Assembly (NCBI RefSeq): GCF_011766325.1
Contig: NZ_BLLG01000001.1
Coordinates: 372,001-436,000 of the forward strand
Length of the DNA stretch: 64,000 nucleotides
Source: Streptomyces pacificus
GTDB lineage: Bacteria > Actinomycetota > Actinomycetes > Streptomycetales > Streptomycetaceae
Direction of reading: 5' to 3'
Shown: positions 8,653-18,113 of the stretch, piece by piece
Numbering within the stretch: position 1 is the stretch's first letter
Layout of the letters: each line of letters begins with the position of its first letter
Position numbers and translations under genes: made by a program
The notes under the pieces: generated by a model
Told to the model about the DNA's origin: nothing
The model's input: only the letters and a program-made list of their open reading frames with translations
Database searches by the model: none

Positions 8653-10089
8653 ATGACCACCTTCGTGGACCGCGTCGAGCTGCACATCGCCGCGGGTAAC
8701 GGGGGCCACGGCTGCGCCTCCGTGCACCGCGAGAAGTTCAAGCCCCTCGGCGGGCCCGACGGGGGCAACGGCGGACGTGGCGGCGATGTCGTCCTCACGG
8801 TCGACCAGTCCGTCACGACGCTGCTCGAGTACCACCACTCGCCGCACCGCAAGGCGACCAACGGCAAGCCGGGCGAGGGCGGCAACCGCTCCGGGAAGGA
8901 CGGCCAGGACCTGGTGCTGACCGTGCCGGACGGCACCGTCGTCCTCGACGGGCGGGGCAATGTGCTGGCCGACCTGGTCGGGCACGGGACGACGTATGTG
9001 GCCGCCGAGGGCGGCCGCGGCGGGCTCGGCAACGCGGCGCTCGCGTCGGCCCGTCGCAAGGCGCCCGGTTTCGCCCTGCTCGGCGAGCCCGGCCGGTCCG
9101 GTGACATCGTCCTGGAACTCAAGACGGTCGCGGACGTGGCGCTCGTCGGCTACCCCAGTGCCGGCAAGTCCTCGCTGATCGCGGTGCTGTCGGCCGCCAA
9201 GCCGAAGATCGCGGACTACCCCTTCACCACGCTGGTGCCGAACCTCGGCGTCGTCACCGCCGGCTCGACCGTGTACACCATCGCCGACGTACCCGGCCTG
9301 ATTCCCGGCGCCAGCCAGGGCCGCGGCCTGGGCCTGGAGTTCCTCCGCCATGTGGAGCGCTGCTCGGTTCTGGTGCACGTGCTGGACACGGCGACGCTGG
9401 AGTCCGACCGCGACCCGGTCTCCGACCTCGATGTCATCGAGGAGGAGCTGCGGCACTACGGCGGTCTGGACGACCGTCCGCGGATCGTCGTCCTCAACAA
9501 GGTCGACATCCCGGACGGCAAGGACCTCGCCGACATGATCCGACCTGATCTGGAGGCGCGCGGCTACCGCGTCTTCGAGGTGTCGGCGGTCGCCCGCACC
9601 GGGCTGAGGGAGCTGTCCTTCGCGCTCGCCGGTATCGTCGCGGAGGCGCGCGCGGCCAGGCCGAAGGAGGAGGCGACCCGTGTCGTCATCCGCCCGAAGG
9701 CCGTCGACGACACCGGTTTCACCGTCACCCGGGAGGCGGACGGCCTCTTCCGGGTACGCGGCGACAAGCCCGAACGCTGGGTCCGTCAGACCGACTTCAA
9801 CAACGACGAGGCCGTGGGCTACCTCGCGGACCGGCTGAACCGCCTCGGCGTCGAGGAGGAGCTGACGAAGGCCGGTGCGCGGTCCGGTGACGGCGTGGCG
9901 ATCGGCCCCGAGGACGACGCCGTCGTCTTCGACTGGGAGCCGACGATGATGGCGGGCGCGGAAATGCTCGGCCGCCGTGGCGAGGACCACCGCTTCGAGG
10001 CCCCGCGCCCCGCGGCGCAGCGCCGCAAGGACCGCCAGGCGGAGCGGGACGACGCCACGCGCGAGTACGACGACTTCGAGCCGTTCTGA
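8653..10089 (+). CDS. obg: Obg/CgtA-type GTPase
   Basis: A 478-residue GTPase. Residues 1-155 form the glycine-rich Obg fold ([32 protein letters not shown]). The G domain has the P-loop GYPSAGKSS (residues 166-174), [10 protein letters not shown] (G3) and LNKVD (G4). A C-terminal OCT domain (about 340-425) precedes an acidic tail. Obg proteins assist 50S assembly, respond to GTP/ppGpp levels and affect Streptomyces differentiation. ATG at 8653 is chosen for the GGAGG at 8639-8643 and the conserved [11 protein letters not shown] start; an upstream in-frame ATG at 8611 lacks conservation. The rplU-rpmA-obg order is widely conserved. Confidence 0.97.
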   Translation: MTTFVDRVELHIAAGNGGHGCASVHREKFKPLGGPDGGNGGRGGDVVLTVDQSVTTLLEYHHSPHRKATNGKPGEGGNRSGKDGQDLVLTVPDGTVVLDGRGNVLADLVGHGTTYVAAEGGRGGLGNAALASARRKAPGFALLGEPGRSGDIVLELKTVADVALVGYPSAGKSSLIAVLSAAKPKIADYPFTTLVPNLGVVTAGSTVYTIADVPGLIPGASQGRGLGLEFLRHVERCSVLVHVLDTATLESDRDPVSDLDVIEEELRHYGGLDDRPRIVVLNKVDIPDGKDLADMIRPDLEARGYRVFEVSAVARTGLRELSFALAGIVAEARAARPKEEATRVVIRPKAVDDTGFTVTREADGLFRVRGDKPERWVRQTDFNNDEAVGYLADRLNRLGVEEELTKAGARSGDGVAIGPEDDAVVFDWEPTMMAGAEMLGRRGEDHRFEAPRPAAQRRKDRQAERDDATREYDDFEPF

Positions 10090-10653
10090 CCCAGCGGGGA
10101 GGCGGCAGTCACCCGGGTCGGCGGCAGCGGCCCTCGGACCGCCCGGGGGCCGTGTCCGGTGTCCGCCTGTGCCTGACCTCCGGGCCGTCCTGGGCCGGGC
10201 CCGCTCGCGGGGTTGAGGTGCCGGGGCCCCGGCCCGTCCTCCCCGGTGACCCCGGTGCTGTTCCCGCGTGCCGCGTGCCGCGTGCCGCGTGCCGGGTGCC
10301 GGGTGCCCCGGGTGCCGGCCCCGCGCCCCGCGCCCCGGGTGCCCTCCGTGCCCCGGGCGTTCCGGTATGCCGTAGCCGCGTCACTCCAGCGGCACCCTCC
10401 CGAGCCCGCCGGGCGCGTCCCGCGCGCCACCAGGATCCCGGGGCCGGTGTGCGCGCCCCTTGGCTGCTCTGAAGGGCAGCCCAGGGGCGTGTGCGCGTCC
10501 CTCCCCGTTACGGGCTGCGCCGTTCACCCCGGCCGGGCCGTCGCGGCCACGGGCCCTCGCTCTGATCCGTGCGGTGAGACCTCGCCCGCCTTTCCCCGTA
10601 CTACGCGGAGGTGGGGCAGCAGAGGTGCCCCGTTACGGTCGAACGGAGCGTTG
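10090..10653. other. Intergenic region after obg with a 7-bp tandem repeat
   Basis: 564 bases with no convincing gene. Frames are open only through base composition. It contains six copies of a 7-bp G(C/G)GTGCC repeat at 10266-10307 and further degenerate copies to about 10345. The last 40 bases include GGAGGTGGGG (10608-10617) and GAACGGAGCG before the next start. Confidence 0.6.
10266..10307. repeat. 7-bp tandem repeat (6 copies)
   Basis: Four GCGTGCC units (10266-10293) are followed by two GGGTGCC units (10294-10307), then imperfect copies. It is intergenic, probably a replication-slippage product, with no visible coding role. Confidence 0.85.
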
Positions 10654-12759
10654 ATGAAGGTCTCCTTCCTCATCCACACGATCTACGGCATCGGTGGCAC
10701 CATCCGCACCACGCTCAATCTCGCGGAGGAACTCGCCTCGCGCCACGAGGTGGAGATCGTCTCCGTCTTCCGGCACCGGGACGAGCCGCTCTTCGCGATC
10801 GACCCGCGCATCACCGTCGTCCCGCTGGTGGACACCCGCCCCTCGTCCCCCGGCGACGAGACGAGGCACCCCCTCGCGCTGGAGCCCGCCGAGTGCGTCC
10901 CCGCCCACGAGGCGAGATTCAAGGAGTACAGCAGGCTCACCGACCGGCGCGTGTCCGACCACTACGCCGCCTCCGACGCGGACGTGGTCATCGGCACCCG
11001 GCCCGGGCTCGTCGCATATGTCGCGCGGTGCGCACCAGCCCGTGCCGTGCTCATCGGCCAAGAGCACATGACGCACCATCACCACAAGCCCGCACTGCGG
11101 GCCGAGATGCACCGGCATCTCGCCGCACTCGACGCGTTCGTGACCGTCTCCGAGGGCGACGCCGCCGTGTGGCGGGAGCGTATGCCGTTGCCGGACACCC
11201 AGGTGCTGGCCATACCGAACAGCGTTCCCGAACCCTCCGTGGCCGTCTCCGATCTCACCGGGACGACGGTCGTCGCGGCCGGCCGGCTCGCCGCGGAGAA
11301 GCAGTACGACGTCCTGATCGAGGCCTTCGCCGAGGTCGTGGCCGTACGGCCGGAGTGGACCCTGCGCATCTGCGGCTGGGGCAGGCAGAAGGAGCGTCTC
11401 CGCAGGCGCATAGACGAGCTGGGTCTCTACAACCACGTCCATCTGATGGGGCCCCGCTCACCGATCGACCCGGAGTGGGCGAAGGGTGCCATCGCCGTTT
11501 CCACGTCCCGTCACGAGTCCTTCGGTATGACCCTGGTCGAGGCGATGCGGTGCGGACTGCCCGTGGTCAGTACCGACTGCGACTACGGCCCGCGCGAGAT
11601 CGTGGCCGATGGCGTCGACGGTCTGCTCGTCCCCGTCGGAGACCGCGGGGCTGTCGCCGCCGCTCTTCTCCGCCTCATCGACGACGAGCCGCTACGCCGC
11701 CGCATGGGCGCCGCCGCCCGGTCCCACGCCGCCCGCTTCGACCCGGGGCCGATCGCGAAGCGGTACGAGGAACTGTTCGCGGCCCTCGGCGCCGGCAGGC
11801 GTACCCGCCCCGAGGGGACTGCCCCCACGGCCGTCACCGGGGACGACCGGTCGGCCCCCGGCCCGTTGGTGGACTGTGCCGCCGAGGAGGACGGCGCGGT
11901 GACCGTGCTCCTCTCGGGCGAGCGCGGCGGGCGGGCGGCCCTCGTCTGCTCCCACCCCGATGCCGCCGTCCCCGACCGGGTCTTCCCCTTCGGCCCGGCC
12001 GGCCGGGCCGTGATCCCCGCGGACGCGGGTCTGGCCGAGGGGGTCTGGACCTGCCGTATCGACCCTCCCCCTCCCGCTGCCGCTCCCGCTGCCCCCGCTG
12101 CCGGTGCGGCCCCCGCTGCGCGGGACACCGCCCAGGCCCGTTCCCGGCTCGTCGCCAGGGTCGTCGACCAGCGGGGAGCGATGCGGGCCGCCGAGCGTGT
12201 CCGGCCCGGGGAGCCCGTGCACACCCTCGTGCCCCATGTACGCCACGGGGGCCTCGCCCTGCGCTCCTGGGTGCGACCGGCCCATGCCGAGTCCGGCCGG
12301 ATCACCGTCGGCGCCCGGCGGATCACCGTGTCCGGGCGGTTGCTCGGGCAGGTGCGTCCGGTGGGGGACCCGGTGCTGCTGCTGCGCCGCCGCGGAGTGG
12401 ACGAGGGGCACCTGGAGTTCCCCGGCGCCCGCGTCGGGGCCGACGGGTTCCGCTGTGCGATCCCGCTCGCCGCGCCGGTCCGGGTCCAGGCATCAGGACA
12501 CGACATCTGGGACCTCTGGCTGCGCCATGCGCCAGGAGCGGCGCCGGTGCGGATCGGCCGGGTCCTCGACGACGTGGTGGAGAAGGGCGGCGTCTTCCCG
12601 TACCCCGCCGTCGTCCTCCTCAAGAAGCGCCCTCTCGCGCGCGTCCGAGCCGCGCTGGACAGGCTTCGCCTGCGCGCACCGCAGCAGGTATCGGTGAAGA
12701 TCTTCTTCGGTGCGGGGAACGAACTCGCCCTCGACGTCGTCGACAGGACAGCGAAGTGA
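10654..12759 (+). CDS. GT4 glycosyltransferase with unusual C-terminal extension
   Basis: A 701-residue protein. Residues 1-375 form a complete GT4 enzyme: MKVSFLIHTIYGIGGTIRTT at the N-terminus (GGT loop), VVAAGRLAAEKQYDVLIEAF opening the donor domain, and HESFGMTLVEAMRCGLPVVS with the E-x7-E motif. The arrangement resembles poly(glycerol-phosphate) glucosyltransferases. Residues about 400-701 form an unrecognised, beta-rich region with an Ala/Pro linker near 475. ATG at 10654 is preferred because the conserved N-terminus begins there and a GGAG motif sits 10 bases upstream. It lies upstream of the CDP-polyol synthesis and TagF-like genes, so a role in wall teichoic acid glycosylation or linkage is inferred. 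Confidence 0.8.
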   Translation: MKVSFLIHTIYGIGGTIRTTLNLAEELASRHEVEIVSVFRHRDEPLFAIDPRITVVPLVDTRPSSPGDETRHPLALEPAECVPAHEARFKEYSRLTDRRVSDHYAASDADVVIGTRPGLVAYVARCAPARAVLIGQEHMTHHHHKPALRAEMHRHLAALDAFVTVSEGDAAVWRERMPLPDTQVLAIPNSVPEPSVAVSDLTGTTVVAAGRLAAEKQYDVLIEAFAEVVAVRPEWTLRICGWGRQKERLRRRIDELGLYNHVHLMGPRSPIDPEWAKGAIAVSTSRHESFGMTLVEAMRCGLPVVSTDCDYGPREIVADGVDGLLVPVGDRGAVAAALLRLIDDEPLRRRMGAAARSHAARFDPGPIAKRYEELFAALGAGRRTRPEGTAPTAVTGDDRSAPGPLVDCAAEEDGAVTVLLSGERGGRAALVCSHPDAAVPDRVFPFGPAGRAVIPADAGLAEGVWTCRIDPPPPAAAPAAPAAGAAPAARDTAQARSRLVARVVDQRGAMRAAERVRPGEPVHTLVPHVRHGGLALRSWVRPAHAESGRITVGARRITVSGRLLGQVRPVGDPVLLLRRRGVDEGHLEFPGARVGADGFRCAIPLAAPVRVQASGHDIWDLWLRHAPGAAPVRIGRVLDDVVEKGGVFPYPAVVLLKKRPLARVRAALDRLRLRAPQQVSVKIFFGAGNELALDVVDRTAK

Positions 12760-12948
12760 CATCGCGCCTCGGCTTCGGCCTGTGGTGTCGGTCACCTCTC
12801 CTGCCGGCTCGCCCCGCAGGCGCCGCTGACCGCATGGTGAACACGGGGTTTCCAGGCGGTGCGGAGTCCTTGGGGAGCGCCTTGCGGTACGGTCACGCAG
12901 AGTGCGACCATCACACCGTCCCCAGTCACCGCAAGGTAGAGGTCGTCT

Positions 12949-14448
12949 GTGTCCGTGCCGCACGAAGCCAAGCCCCGCACCACCGCTGTCGTGCTCGCCG
13001 GTGGTACCGGCCAGCGTGTGGGGCTCGCGATCCCCAAGCAGCTGCTGAAGATCGCCGGCAAGGCCGTCATCGAGCACACGCTGACGCTCTTCGAGCGGGC
13101 CGAGGCGATCGACGATGTGATCGTCCTGATGGCGCCCGGTTTCGTGCCCGACGTGGAGAAGATCATCGCCAAGGCCGGGCTGACCAAGGTACGCCGGGTC
13201 ATCGAGGGCGGCGCGACCCGGAACGAGACCACCGAGCGCGCGATCGCGGCCCTCGGCGAGGGCCTTGCGGAGGGCGAGGACGTCAACGTCCTCTTCCACG
13301 ACGCGGTGCGCCCGCTTCTGTCGCAGCGGGTGATCGCGGACTGCGTGCGGGCCCTGGACCGCTACCAGGCCGTGGACGTGGCCATTCCCTCCGCCGACAC
13401 CATCATCGTGACCCGCACGCACGGCGGGGACGGCGAGTTCATCACCGACGTCCCGGACCGCTCGCGGCTGCGCCGCGGCCAGACCCCGCAGGCGTTCAAG
13501 CTCTCCACGATCCGCCGGGCGTACGAGATCGCCGCGGGCGACCCGAAATTCCAGGCGACCGACGACTGCAGCGTCGTCCTCAAGTACCTCCCCGATGTGC
13601 CGATCTACGTCGTCGCCGGCGACGAGTACAACATGAAGGTGACGCAGCCGGTCGACGTCTTCATCGCCGACAAGCTGTTCCAGCTCGCCTCCACCGCTGC
13701 GCCCCGCCAGGCCGACGAGGCCGCCTACCGAGAGCTGCTCGCCGGCCGGACCCTGGTGGTCTTCGGCGGCTCGTACGGCATCGGCGCCGACATCGCCACC
13801 CTCGCCCGGGAGTACGGCGCGAACGTCTACGCGCTGGGCCGCTCCACCACCGGTACCCATGTGGAGAACCCGGAGCACGTGGACGACGCCCTCTCCCAGG
13901 CGTACGCGGAGACCGGACGCATCGACTACGTCATCAACACCGCGGGCGTGCTGCGCATCGGCAAGCTCGCCGAGACCGACAACGCGACCATCCAGGAAGC
14001 GTTGAACGTGAACTACCTGGCGCCCGTCCAGATCGCCCGCGCCTCCTACAAATACCTCGCGGAGAGCAAGGGGCAGCTGCTCCTCTACACCTCCTCCAGC
14101 TACACCAGGGGCCGCGCCGAATACAGCCTCTACTCGTCGACCAAGGCGGCTATGGTGAATCTCACCCAGGCGCTCTCCGACGAATGGGCGGCTGAGGGAA
14201 TCCGGGTGAATTGCGTCAACCCCGAGCGCACGGCCACGCCGATGCGCACCAAGGCCTTCGGCCAGGAGCCGGCCGACTCGCTGCTGTCCTCCGAGGCCGT
14301 GGCCCGGACCTCGCTGGACGTGCTGCTGTCCGAGCTGACCGGCCATGTGATCGACGTACGCCAGCAGGACCCGACCCGCGGGGCCGGAGAGGCCTCCGGA
14401 TTCGAGCAGGCTCTGGCATCCGTACTCGACCGCCAGGAGGATGTGTAA
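12949..14448 (+). CDS. Bifunctional cytidylyltransferase/SDR oxidoreductase (CDP-ribitol synthesis type)
   Basis: A 499-residue fusion. Residues 1-240 are an IspD/TarI-type cytidylyltransferase (VVLAGGTGQRVGLAIPKQLL, FHDAVRPLL, QTPQAFK, TDDCSVV). Residues about 262-499 are a short-chain dehydrogenase with VVFGGSYGIGADIA for the nucleotide, a YSLYSSTKAAM catalytic Y-x3-K and an NVNYLAP segment. Fused enzymes of this kind (Bcs1/Acs1 of Haemophilus, comparable to TarI plus TarJ) reduce ribulose 5-phosphate to ribitol 5-phosphate and make CDP-ribitol for teichoic acids or capsules. GTG at 12949 has a purine-rich GGTAGAGG upstream. A hairpin follows at 14470. The product is inferred from the fusion; CDP-methylerythritol is unlikely because of the reductase domain. 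Confidence 0.88.
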   Translation: MSVPHEAKPRTTAVVLAGGTGQRVGLAIPKQLLKIAGKAVIEHTLTLFERAEAIDDVIVLMAPGFVPDVEKIIAKAGLTKVRRVIEGGATRNETTERAIAALGEGLAEGEDVNVLFHDAVRPLLSQRVIADCVRALDRYQAVDVAIPSADTIIVTRTHGGDGEFITDVPDRSRLRRGQTPQAFKLSTIRRAYEIAAGDPKFQATDDCSVVLKYLPDVPIYVVAGDEYNMKVTQPVDVFIADKLFQLASTAAPRQADEAAYRELLAGRTLVVFGGSYGIGADIATLAREYGANVYALGRSTTGTHVENPEHVDDALSQAYAETGRIDYVINTAGVLRIGKLAETDNATIQEALNVNYLAPVQIARASYKYLAESKGQLLLYTSSSYTRGRAEYSLYSSTKAAMVNLTQALSDEWAAEGIRVNCVNPERTATPMRTKAFGQEPADSLLSSEAVARTSLDVLLSELTGHVIDVRQQDPTRGAGEASGFEQALASVLDRQEDV

Positions 14449-14469
14449 TACTCCAGCGTCAATGAGCTG

Positions 14470-14514
14470 ACTCGGGCCTCTGGGATCGTCACCACGACCC
14501 CCAGGGGCCCGAGT
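14470..14514 (+). terminator. Hairpin after the cytidylyltransferase gene
   Basis: ACTCGGGCC (14470-14478) pairs with GGCCCGAGT (14506-14514), extended inward by TCTGGG/CCCAGG pairs. There is no T-run, which is common for Streptomyces terminators. It lies 21 bases after the stop and 68 bases before the next gene. Confidence 0.6.
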
Positions 14515-14581
14515 GCGTGAGGGACCGCCCTCACAATTTCCTCCAATGTGAATCAACCGGCACTTTCGGAGCAGGTTCTAC

Positions 14582-16753
14582 GTGATTTCGACCGCCATTC
14601 GTATGGCACGTGTGGGCAGCAGGTCAGAGCTGGCCGCAGCGGTCCTGCTGGGCCTGGGCTATCCCTGCGTGATGATCGCCGCGCTGATCCCGGACATCTG
14701 GATGTTCACGGCGGCCGCGGCCGTGACCTACGCCGCCGACTGGTACCTGCACCAGCGCGGCAGCTACCTGGTCAACCGCCTCGAAAAGGTCCGGGCCGGT
14801 CTGCCGATCCGCTTCATGCTCCGCCAGCTGCTGCTGATCCTGCTGCTCGCCCGCCTCGGACTCGCCGAGGAACCGCTGTTCTACGCGGCCGTCGCGTTCT
14901 TCCTGCTCTTCTACGGTCTGCAGGCCCCGCACGGCGCGCTCACCACCCTGATCCGGCTGCGCCGGACCATGCCGGTGGTCACCCGCAACGTCGACCTGCA
15001 CGCCGTGCGCATCCCGGACGCCCCGCCGCGCGCCCTGCTGCACCGCTCCGGCCTGAAGATGCTGCACCTCGACATCCCCGCGATGGCGGGCGTCGTCGTC
15101 GCGGCCGCCACCGGCAACGACGTCATCGGTTACGCCGGTACCGCCCTGAGCATCGCCCTCGGCCTCGGCTACACCGCGGCACTCGTGCCGTATCTGCGCC
15201 GCAGGCGCCGGGTGCCCTCCCGCCCCGCCGTACTCAAGGCCGTCGAGAAGTGGCTCGGCGAGTACCAGCCCACCGTGGCGCTCTACTTCTCCGGTTCCGA
15301 GGACTCCGCCTACCAGGTCAACATGTGGCTCGAGACGATGGAGCAGCTCGAGGGACGGCCGATCGTCATCATGCGCGAGCGGGGCCTCGTGGCCAAGCTC
15401 CACCAGACCTCCGTGCCCGTACTGTGCGTCCCGAGCGCCCAGCACCTGATGCAGATGAGGTTCGACTCGGTCCGGGTCGCGCTCTACCCGGCCAACGTCG
15501 GCAAGAACATCCACCTGCTGCGCGTCCCGACCATGAAGCACGTCTTCATCGGCCACGGCGACAGCGACAAGCTCGCCAGCGTCAACCCCTTCTCCAAGGT
15601 CTACGACGAGGTGTGGACCGCCGGCCGGGCCGGCCGCGACCGGTACGCGATCGCCGACGTCGGCGTCCGCGACGAGGACATCGTCGAGGTCGGCCGCCCG
15701 CAGCTGGCCCCCATCCGGCCCTGGAGCGGCGCGCCGAAGCACCCCGTCCCCACCATCCTCTACGCCCCCACCTGGGAGGGCTGGGACAACGCCCCCGGAA
15801 ACACCTCCCTGCTGCTCGCCGGCGAGAACATCGTCCGGCGGCTGCTCGAGGCGGAGCCCCCGGTACGCCTGATCTACAAGCCGCACCCTTTCACCGGAAT
15901 CCGCAACAAGAAGGCCCTCGCCGCCCACGAGCGGATCACGGCGATGGTGCGGAAGGCCGCCGCCGAGCGCGCCGCCGACCCGCGCTGGGCCGGGGAGGCC
16001 GCCGCCGCGCAGGGGGAGCGCGCCGCCGCCCGCGCCGCGCTGGCCCGGACCGAGGCACGGCTCACCGAACTCACCGAACCCGGCCGCGCCGGCGGCGACC
16101 AGGCCGAGCAGTCCCGCGTCTCCCTCGCCGACCCCGAGCGCCTGGCCGAGATCAAGAGCCTGCGGGCCGAGTGGAACGACGCCTACTGGCGCTCCTTCGG
16201 GTGGTGGGAGCACACCGTCGTCAGCGGCCCCCGGCCCGCGCTGTACGACTGCTTCAACGAGTCCGACGCCATGGTCTCGGACATCTCCAGCGTCGTCTCG
16301 GACTTCATCGCCAGCGGCAAGCCGTACGCGGTGACCGACTCCGCGGAGCTCGGCGCGGAGGAGTTCAGGCGCCAGAACACCGCGGTCCGCGCGGCGGTCG
16401 TCCTCTCCAACGGGGCGGGGGAACTGGACCGGTTGCTGGCGGCCGTATCCGACCCGGCCGCCGACACCCTGGCGGGGGCGCGCGCCGAACTGAGGAAGTA
16501 CCTCCTCGGGCCGGACGAGCCCTCGTCGATCGAGCAGTTCGACGCCGCGGTGGGCGCCCTCGCGGCCAAGGCCGAGTTCCGCAACGCCGGAGTGCGGCAG
16601 CGCGTCGGCGAGCAGGCCATCGGCGAGCTCGACCGGGAATCGGATGCCGGCGATGCAGGCGGCGCCGGCGGGACCGCCCAGGGCGCCGAGGCCGAGGGCA
16701 ACGGAGCGGGCGGCACCGACGGCGCCGGGGCGGCGGCCACGACCGGTCGCTGA
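14582..16753 (+). CDS. Membrane-anchored TagF-like poly(polyol-phosphate) transferase
   Basis: A 723-residue protein. The first 210 residues contain several hydrophobic segments (about 16-50, 80-115 and 150-205). From about residue 230 a CDP-glycerol glycerophosphotransferase-like fold follows. It has HVFIGHGDSDK in place of the usual HG-x3-K acid-base histidine loop, LYAPTWEGWDN, IYKPHP and SDISSVVSDF, matching the TagF family order. An Ala/Glu-rich coiled insertion (about 455-520) interrupts the catalytic domain, and a Gly/Ala tail ends the protein. GTG at 14582 follows a GGAG at 14568-14571. With the CDP-polyol enzyme upstream it probably polymerises or primes a phosphodiester wall polymer at the membrane. 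Chain unit and acceptor are unknown. Confidence 0.78.
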   Translation: MISTAIRMARVGSRSELAAAVLLGLGYPCVMIAALIPDIWMFTAAAAVTYAADWYLHQRGSYLVNRLEKVRAGLPIRFMLRQLLLILLLARLGLAEEPLFYAAVAFFLLFYGLQAPHGALTTLIRLRRTMPVVTRNVDLHAVRIPDAPPRALLHRSGLKMLHLDIPAMAGVVVAAATGNDVIGYAGTALSIALGLGYTAALVPYLRRRRRVPSRPAVLKAVEKWLGEYQPTVALYFSGSEDSAYQVNMWLETMEQLEGRPIVIMRERGLVAKLHQTSVPVLCVPSAQHLMQMRFDSVRVALYPANVGKNIHLLRVPTMKHVFIGHGDSDKLASVNPFSKVYDEVWTAGRAGRDRYAIADVGVRDEDIVEVGRPQLAPIRPWSGAPKHPVPTILYAPTWEGWDNAPGNTSLLLAGENIVRRLLEAEPPVRLIYKPHPFTGIRNKKALAAHERITAMVRKAAAERAADPRWAGEAAAAQGERAAARAALARTEARLTELTEPGRAGGDQAEQSRVSLADPERLAEIKSLRAEWNDAYWRSFGWWEHTVVSGPRPALYDCFNESDAMVSDISSVVSDFIASGKPYAVTDSAELGAEEFRRQNTAVRAAVVLSNGAGELDRLLAAVSDPAADTLAGARAELRKYLLGPDEPSSIEQFDAAVGALAAKAEFRNAGVRQRVGEQAIGELDRESDAGDAGGAGGTAQGAEAEGNGAGGTDGAGAAATTGR

Positions 16754-16802
16754 GCCGCCGGCCCGCCGGCCCGCTGGGCCGACGGCCGGGGCCCGTCCGC
16801 CC

Positions 16803-16846
16803 GGCCCGTGCGCGAGCCCTTCCGCGAGGTGGCTCGTGCACGGGCC
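16803..16846 (+). terminator. Strong hairpin between the envelope block and proB
   Basis: A 16-bp stem: 16803-16818 pairs with 16831-16846 with a single G-T pair and a 12-base loop. It lies 50 bases after the transferase stop. There is no T-tract. Confidence 0.65.
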
Positions 16847-16973
16847 GGGCGGCGTCCTCTCGCGACCCGGTGGGCGGGCGGGGTCCGCCGCCCTGTCCCT
16901 GTCCTCGTCGTGGGCTCGTCCGTGGGCTCGTCCAGCCGGCGAAACGAAGGCGCGCCGAGAGCCGCGCCTGACA

Positions 16974-16979
16974 TAGATT
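16974..16979 (+). promoter_or_regulatory. -10 box of leaderless proB
   Basis: TAGATT ends 6 bases before the GTG at 16986, with no Shine-Dalgarno sequence between. No good -35 is seen 16-19 bases upstream. Confidence 0.5.
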
Positions 16980-16985
16980 CGCCAC

Positions 16986-18113
16986 GTGACAGTGGCAAGG
17001 CAGTATGTGACGGAAGCACGCAGAGTCGTCGTCAAGGTGGGCTCGTCCTCGCTCACCACGGCCTCCGGGGGACTCGACGCCGACCGGGTGGACGCCCTCG
17101 TGGACGTGCTGGCCAAGGCCCGAAGCGGCGGCGAGAAGGAGATAGTGCTCGTCTCCAGCGGAGCCATCGCCGCCGGGCTCGCGCCGCTCGGGCTGGCCCG
17201 CCGGCCCAGGGACCTGGCCCGTCAGCAGGCCGCAGCCAGCGTCGGCCAGGGACTGCTGGTCGCCCGCTACACCGCCTCCTTCGCCCGTTACGGCGTCCGC
17301 GTCGGACAGGTACTCCTCACGACCGACGACACCAGCCGCCGCGCCCACTACCGCAACGCCTACCGCACCCTCGACCAGTTGCTCGCCATGGGCGCCGTCC
17401 CGGTCGTCAACGAGAACGACACCGTCGCCACGGACGAGATCCGCTTCGGGGACAACGACCGGCTCGCGGCCCTCGTCGCGCACCTCGTCCGCGCCGATCT
17501 GCTGGTGCTGCTCTCCGACGTGGACGGCCTCTACGACGGCGACCCGGCCAAGCCCGGCACCTCCCGGATCGAGGAGGTCCGCGGGCCCGCCGACCTGGCG
17601 GGTGTGGAGATCGGCGCGGCGGGCAAGGCCGGAGTCGGCACCGGTGGCATGGTCACCAAGGTGGAGGCGGCCCGGATCGCCGCGGCGGCGGGCGTCCCGG
17701 TCGTCCTCACCTCCGCCTCCCATGCAGCCGACGCCTTCGCCGGACGGGACACCGGCACCTACTTCCGCCACACCGGGCGGCGATCCGCCGACCGGCTGCT
17801 GTGGCTCGCCCATGCCTCCACCCCGCGGGGCGCGCTCACCCTCGACGACGGGGCCGTACGGGCCGTGGTGGAGGGGCGCAAGTCGCTGCTGCCCGCGGGA
17901 ATCGCCGCGGTCGACGGCGACTTCACCGCCGGGGACCCGGTGGAGCTGCGGGACGCCGAGGGCCGGGCCGTCGCCCGGGGTCTGGTGAACTACGATTCCC
18001 GGGAACTCCCCCTCCTCCTGGGCCGCTCCACCCGCGATCTCGCCAGGGAACTCGGCCCCGCCTACGAGCGGGAGGTCGTACACAGGGACGACCTCGTCGT
18101 CCTGAACTCCTGA
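16986..18113 (+). CDS. proB: Glutamate 5-kinase
   Basis: A 375-residue enzyme for the first step of proline synthesis, phosphorylating glutamate to gamma-glutamyl phosphate. The amino-acid-kinase domain shows VVVKVGSSSLT, VLVSSGAIAAG, PVVNENDTVA and LLSDVDGLYDGDP. A PUA domain follows from about residue 280 (RGALTLDDGAVRAVVEGRKS). The length matches the two-domain bacterial form. Feedback-inhibition residues around the NENDTV loop are intact. The start is GTG immediately after a -10 box, so the mRNA is probably leaderless. proA follows about 1 kb downstream, separated by a small conserved gene. Confidence 0.97.
   Translation: MTVARQYVTEARRVVVKVGSSSLTTASGGLDADRVDALVDVLAKARSGGEKEIVLVSSGAIAAGLAPLGLARRPRDLARQQAAASVGQGLLVARYTASFARYGVRVGQVLLTTDDTSRRAHYRNAYRTLDQLLAMGAVPVVNENDTVATDEIRFGDNDRLAALVAHLVRADLLVLLSDVDGLYDGDPAKPGTSRIEEVRGPADLAGVEIGAAGKAGVGTGGMVTKVEAARIAAAAGVPVVLTSASHAADAFAGRDTGTYFRHTGRRSADRLLWLAHASTPRGALTLDDGAVRAVVEGRKSLLPAGIAAVDGDFTAGDPVELRDAEGRAVARGLVNYDSRELPLLLGRSTRDLARELGPAYEREVVHRDDLVVLNS

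Noticed and set aside
8302..9990. 562-residue minus-strand frame opposite obg
   Set aside because: Pure antisense of a strongly conserved GTPase gene.
10266..10307. Possible CRISPR-like repeat array (also the arrays at 26591 and 42761)
   Set aside because: Repeats are 6-16 bp, contiguous and lack spacers; no cas genes are in the window.
10611..14195. A 1194-residue plus-strand frame across the glycosyltransferase and cytidylyltransferase genes
   Set aside because: Off-frame shadow of two genes with complete conserved motifs; mostly Arg and Pro.
14548..16971. An 807-residue plus-strand frame overlapping the TagF-like gene in another frame
   Set aside because: The alternative frame at 14582 carries the YAPTWEG, KPHP and SDISSV motifs in the right order, whereas this one is Arg/Pro-rich shadow sequence.
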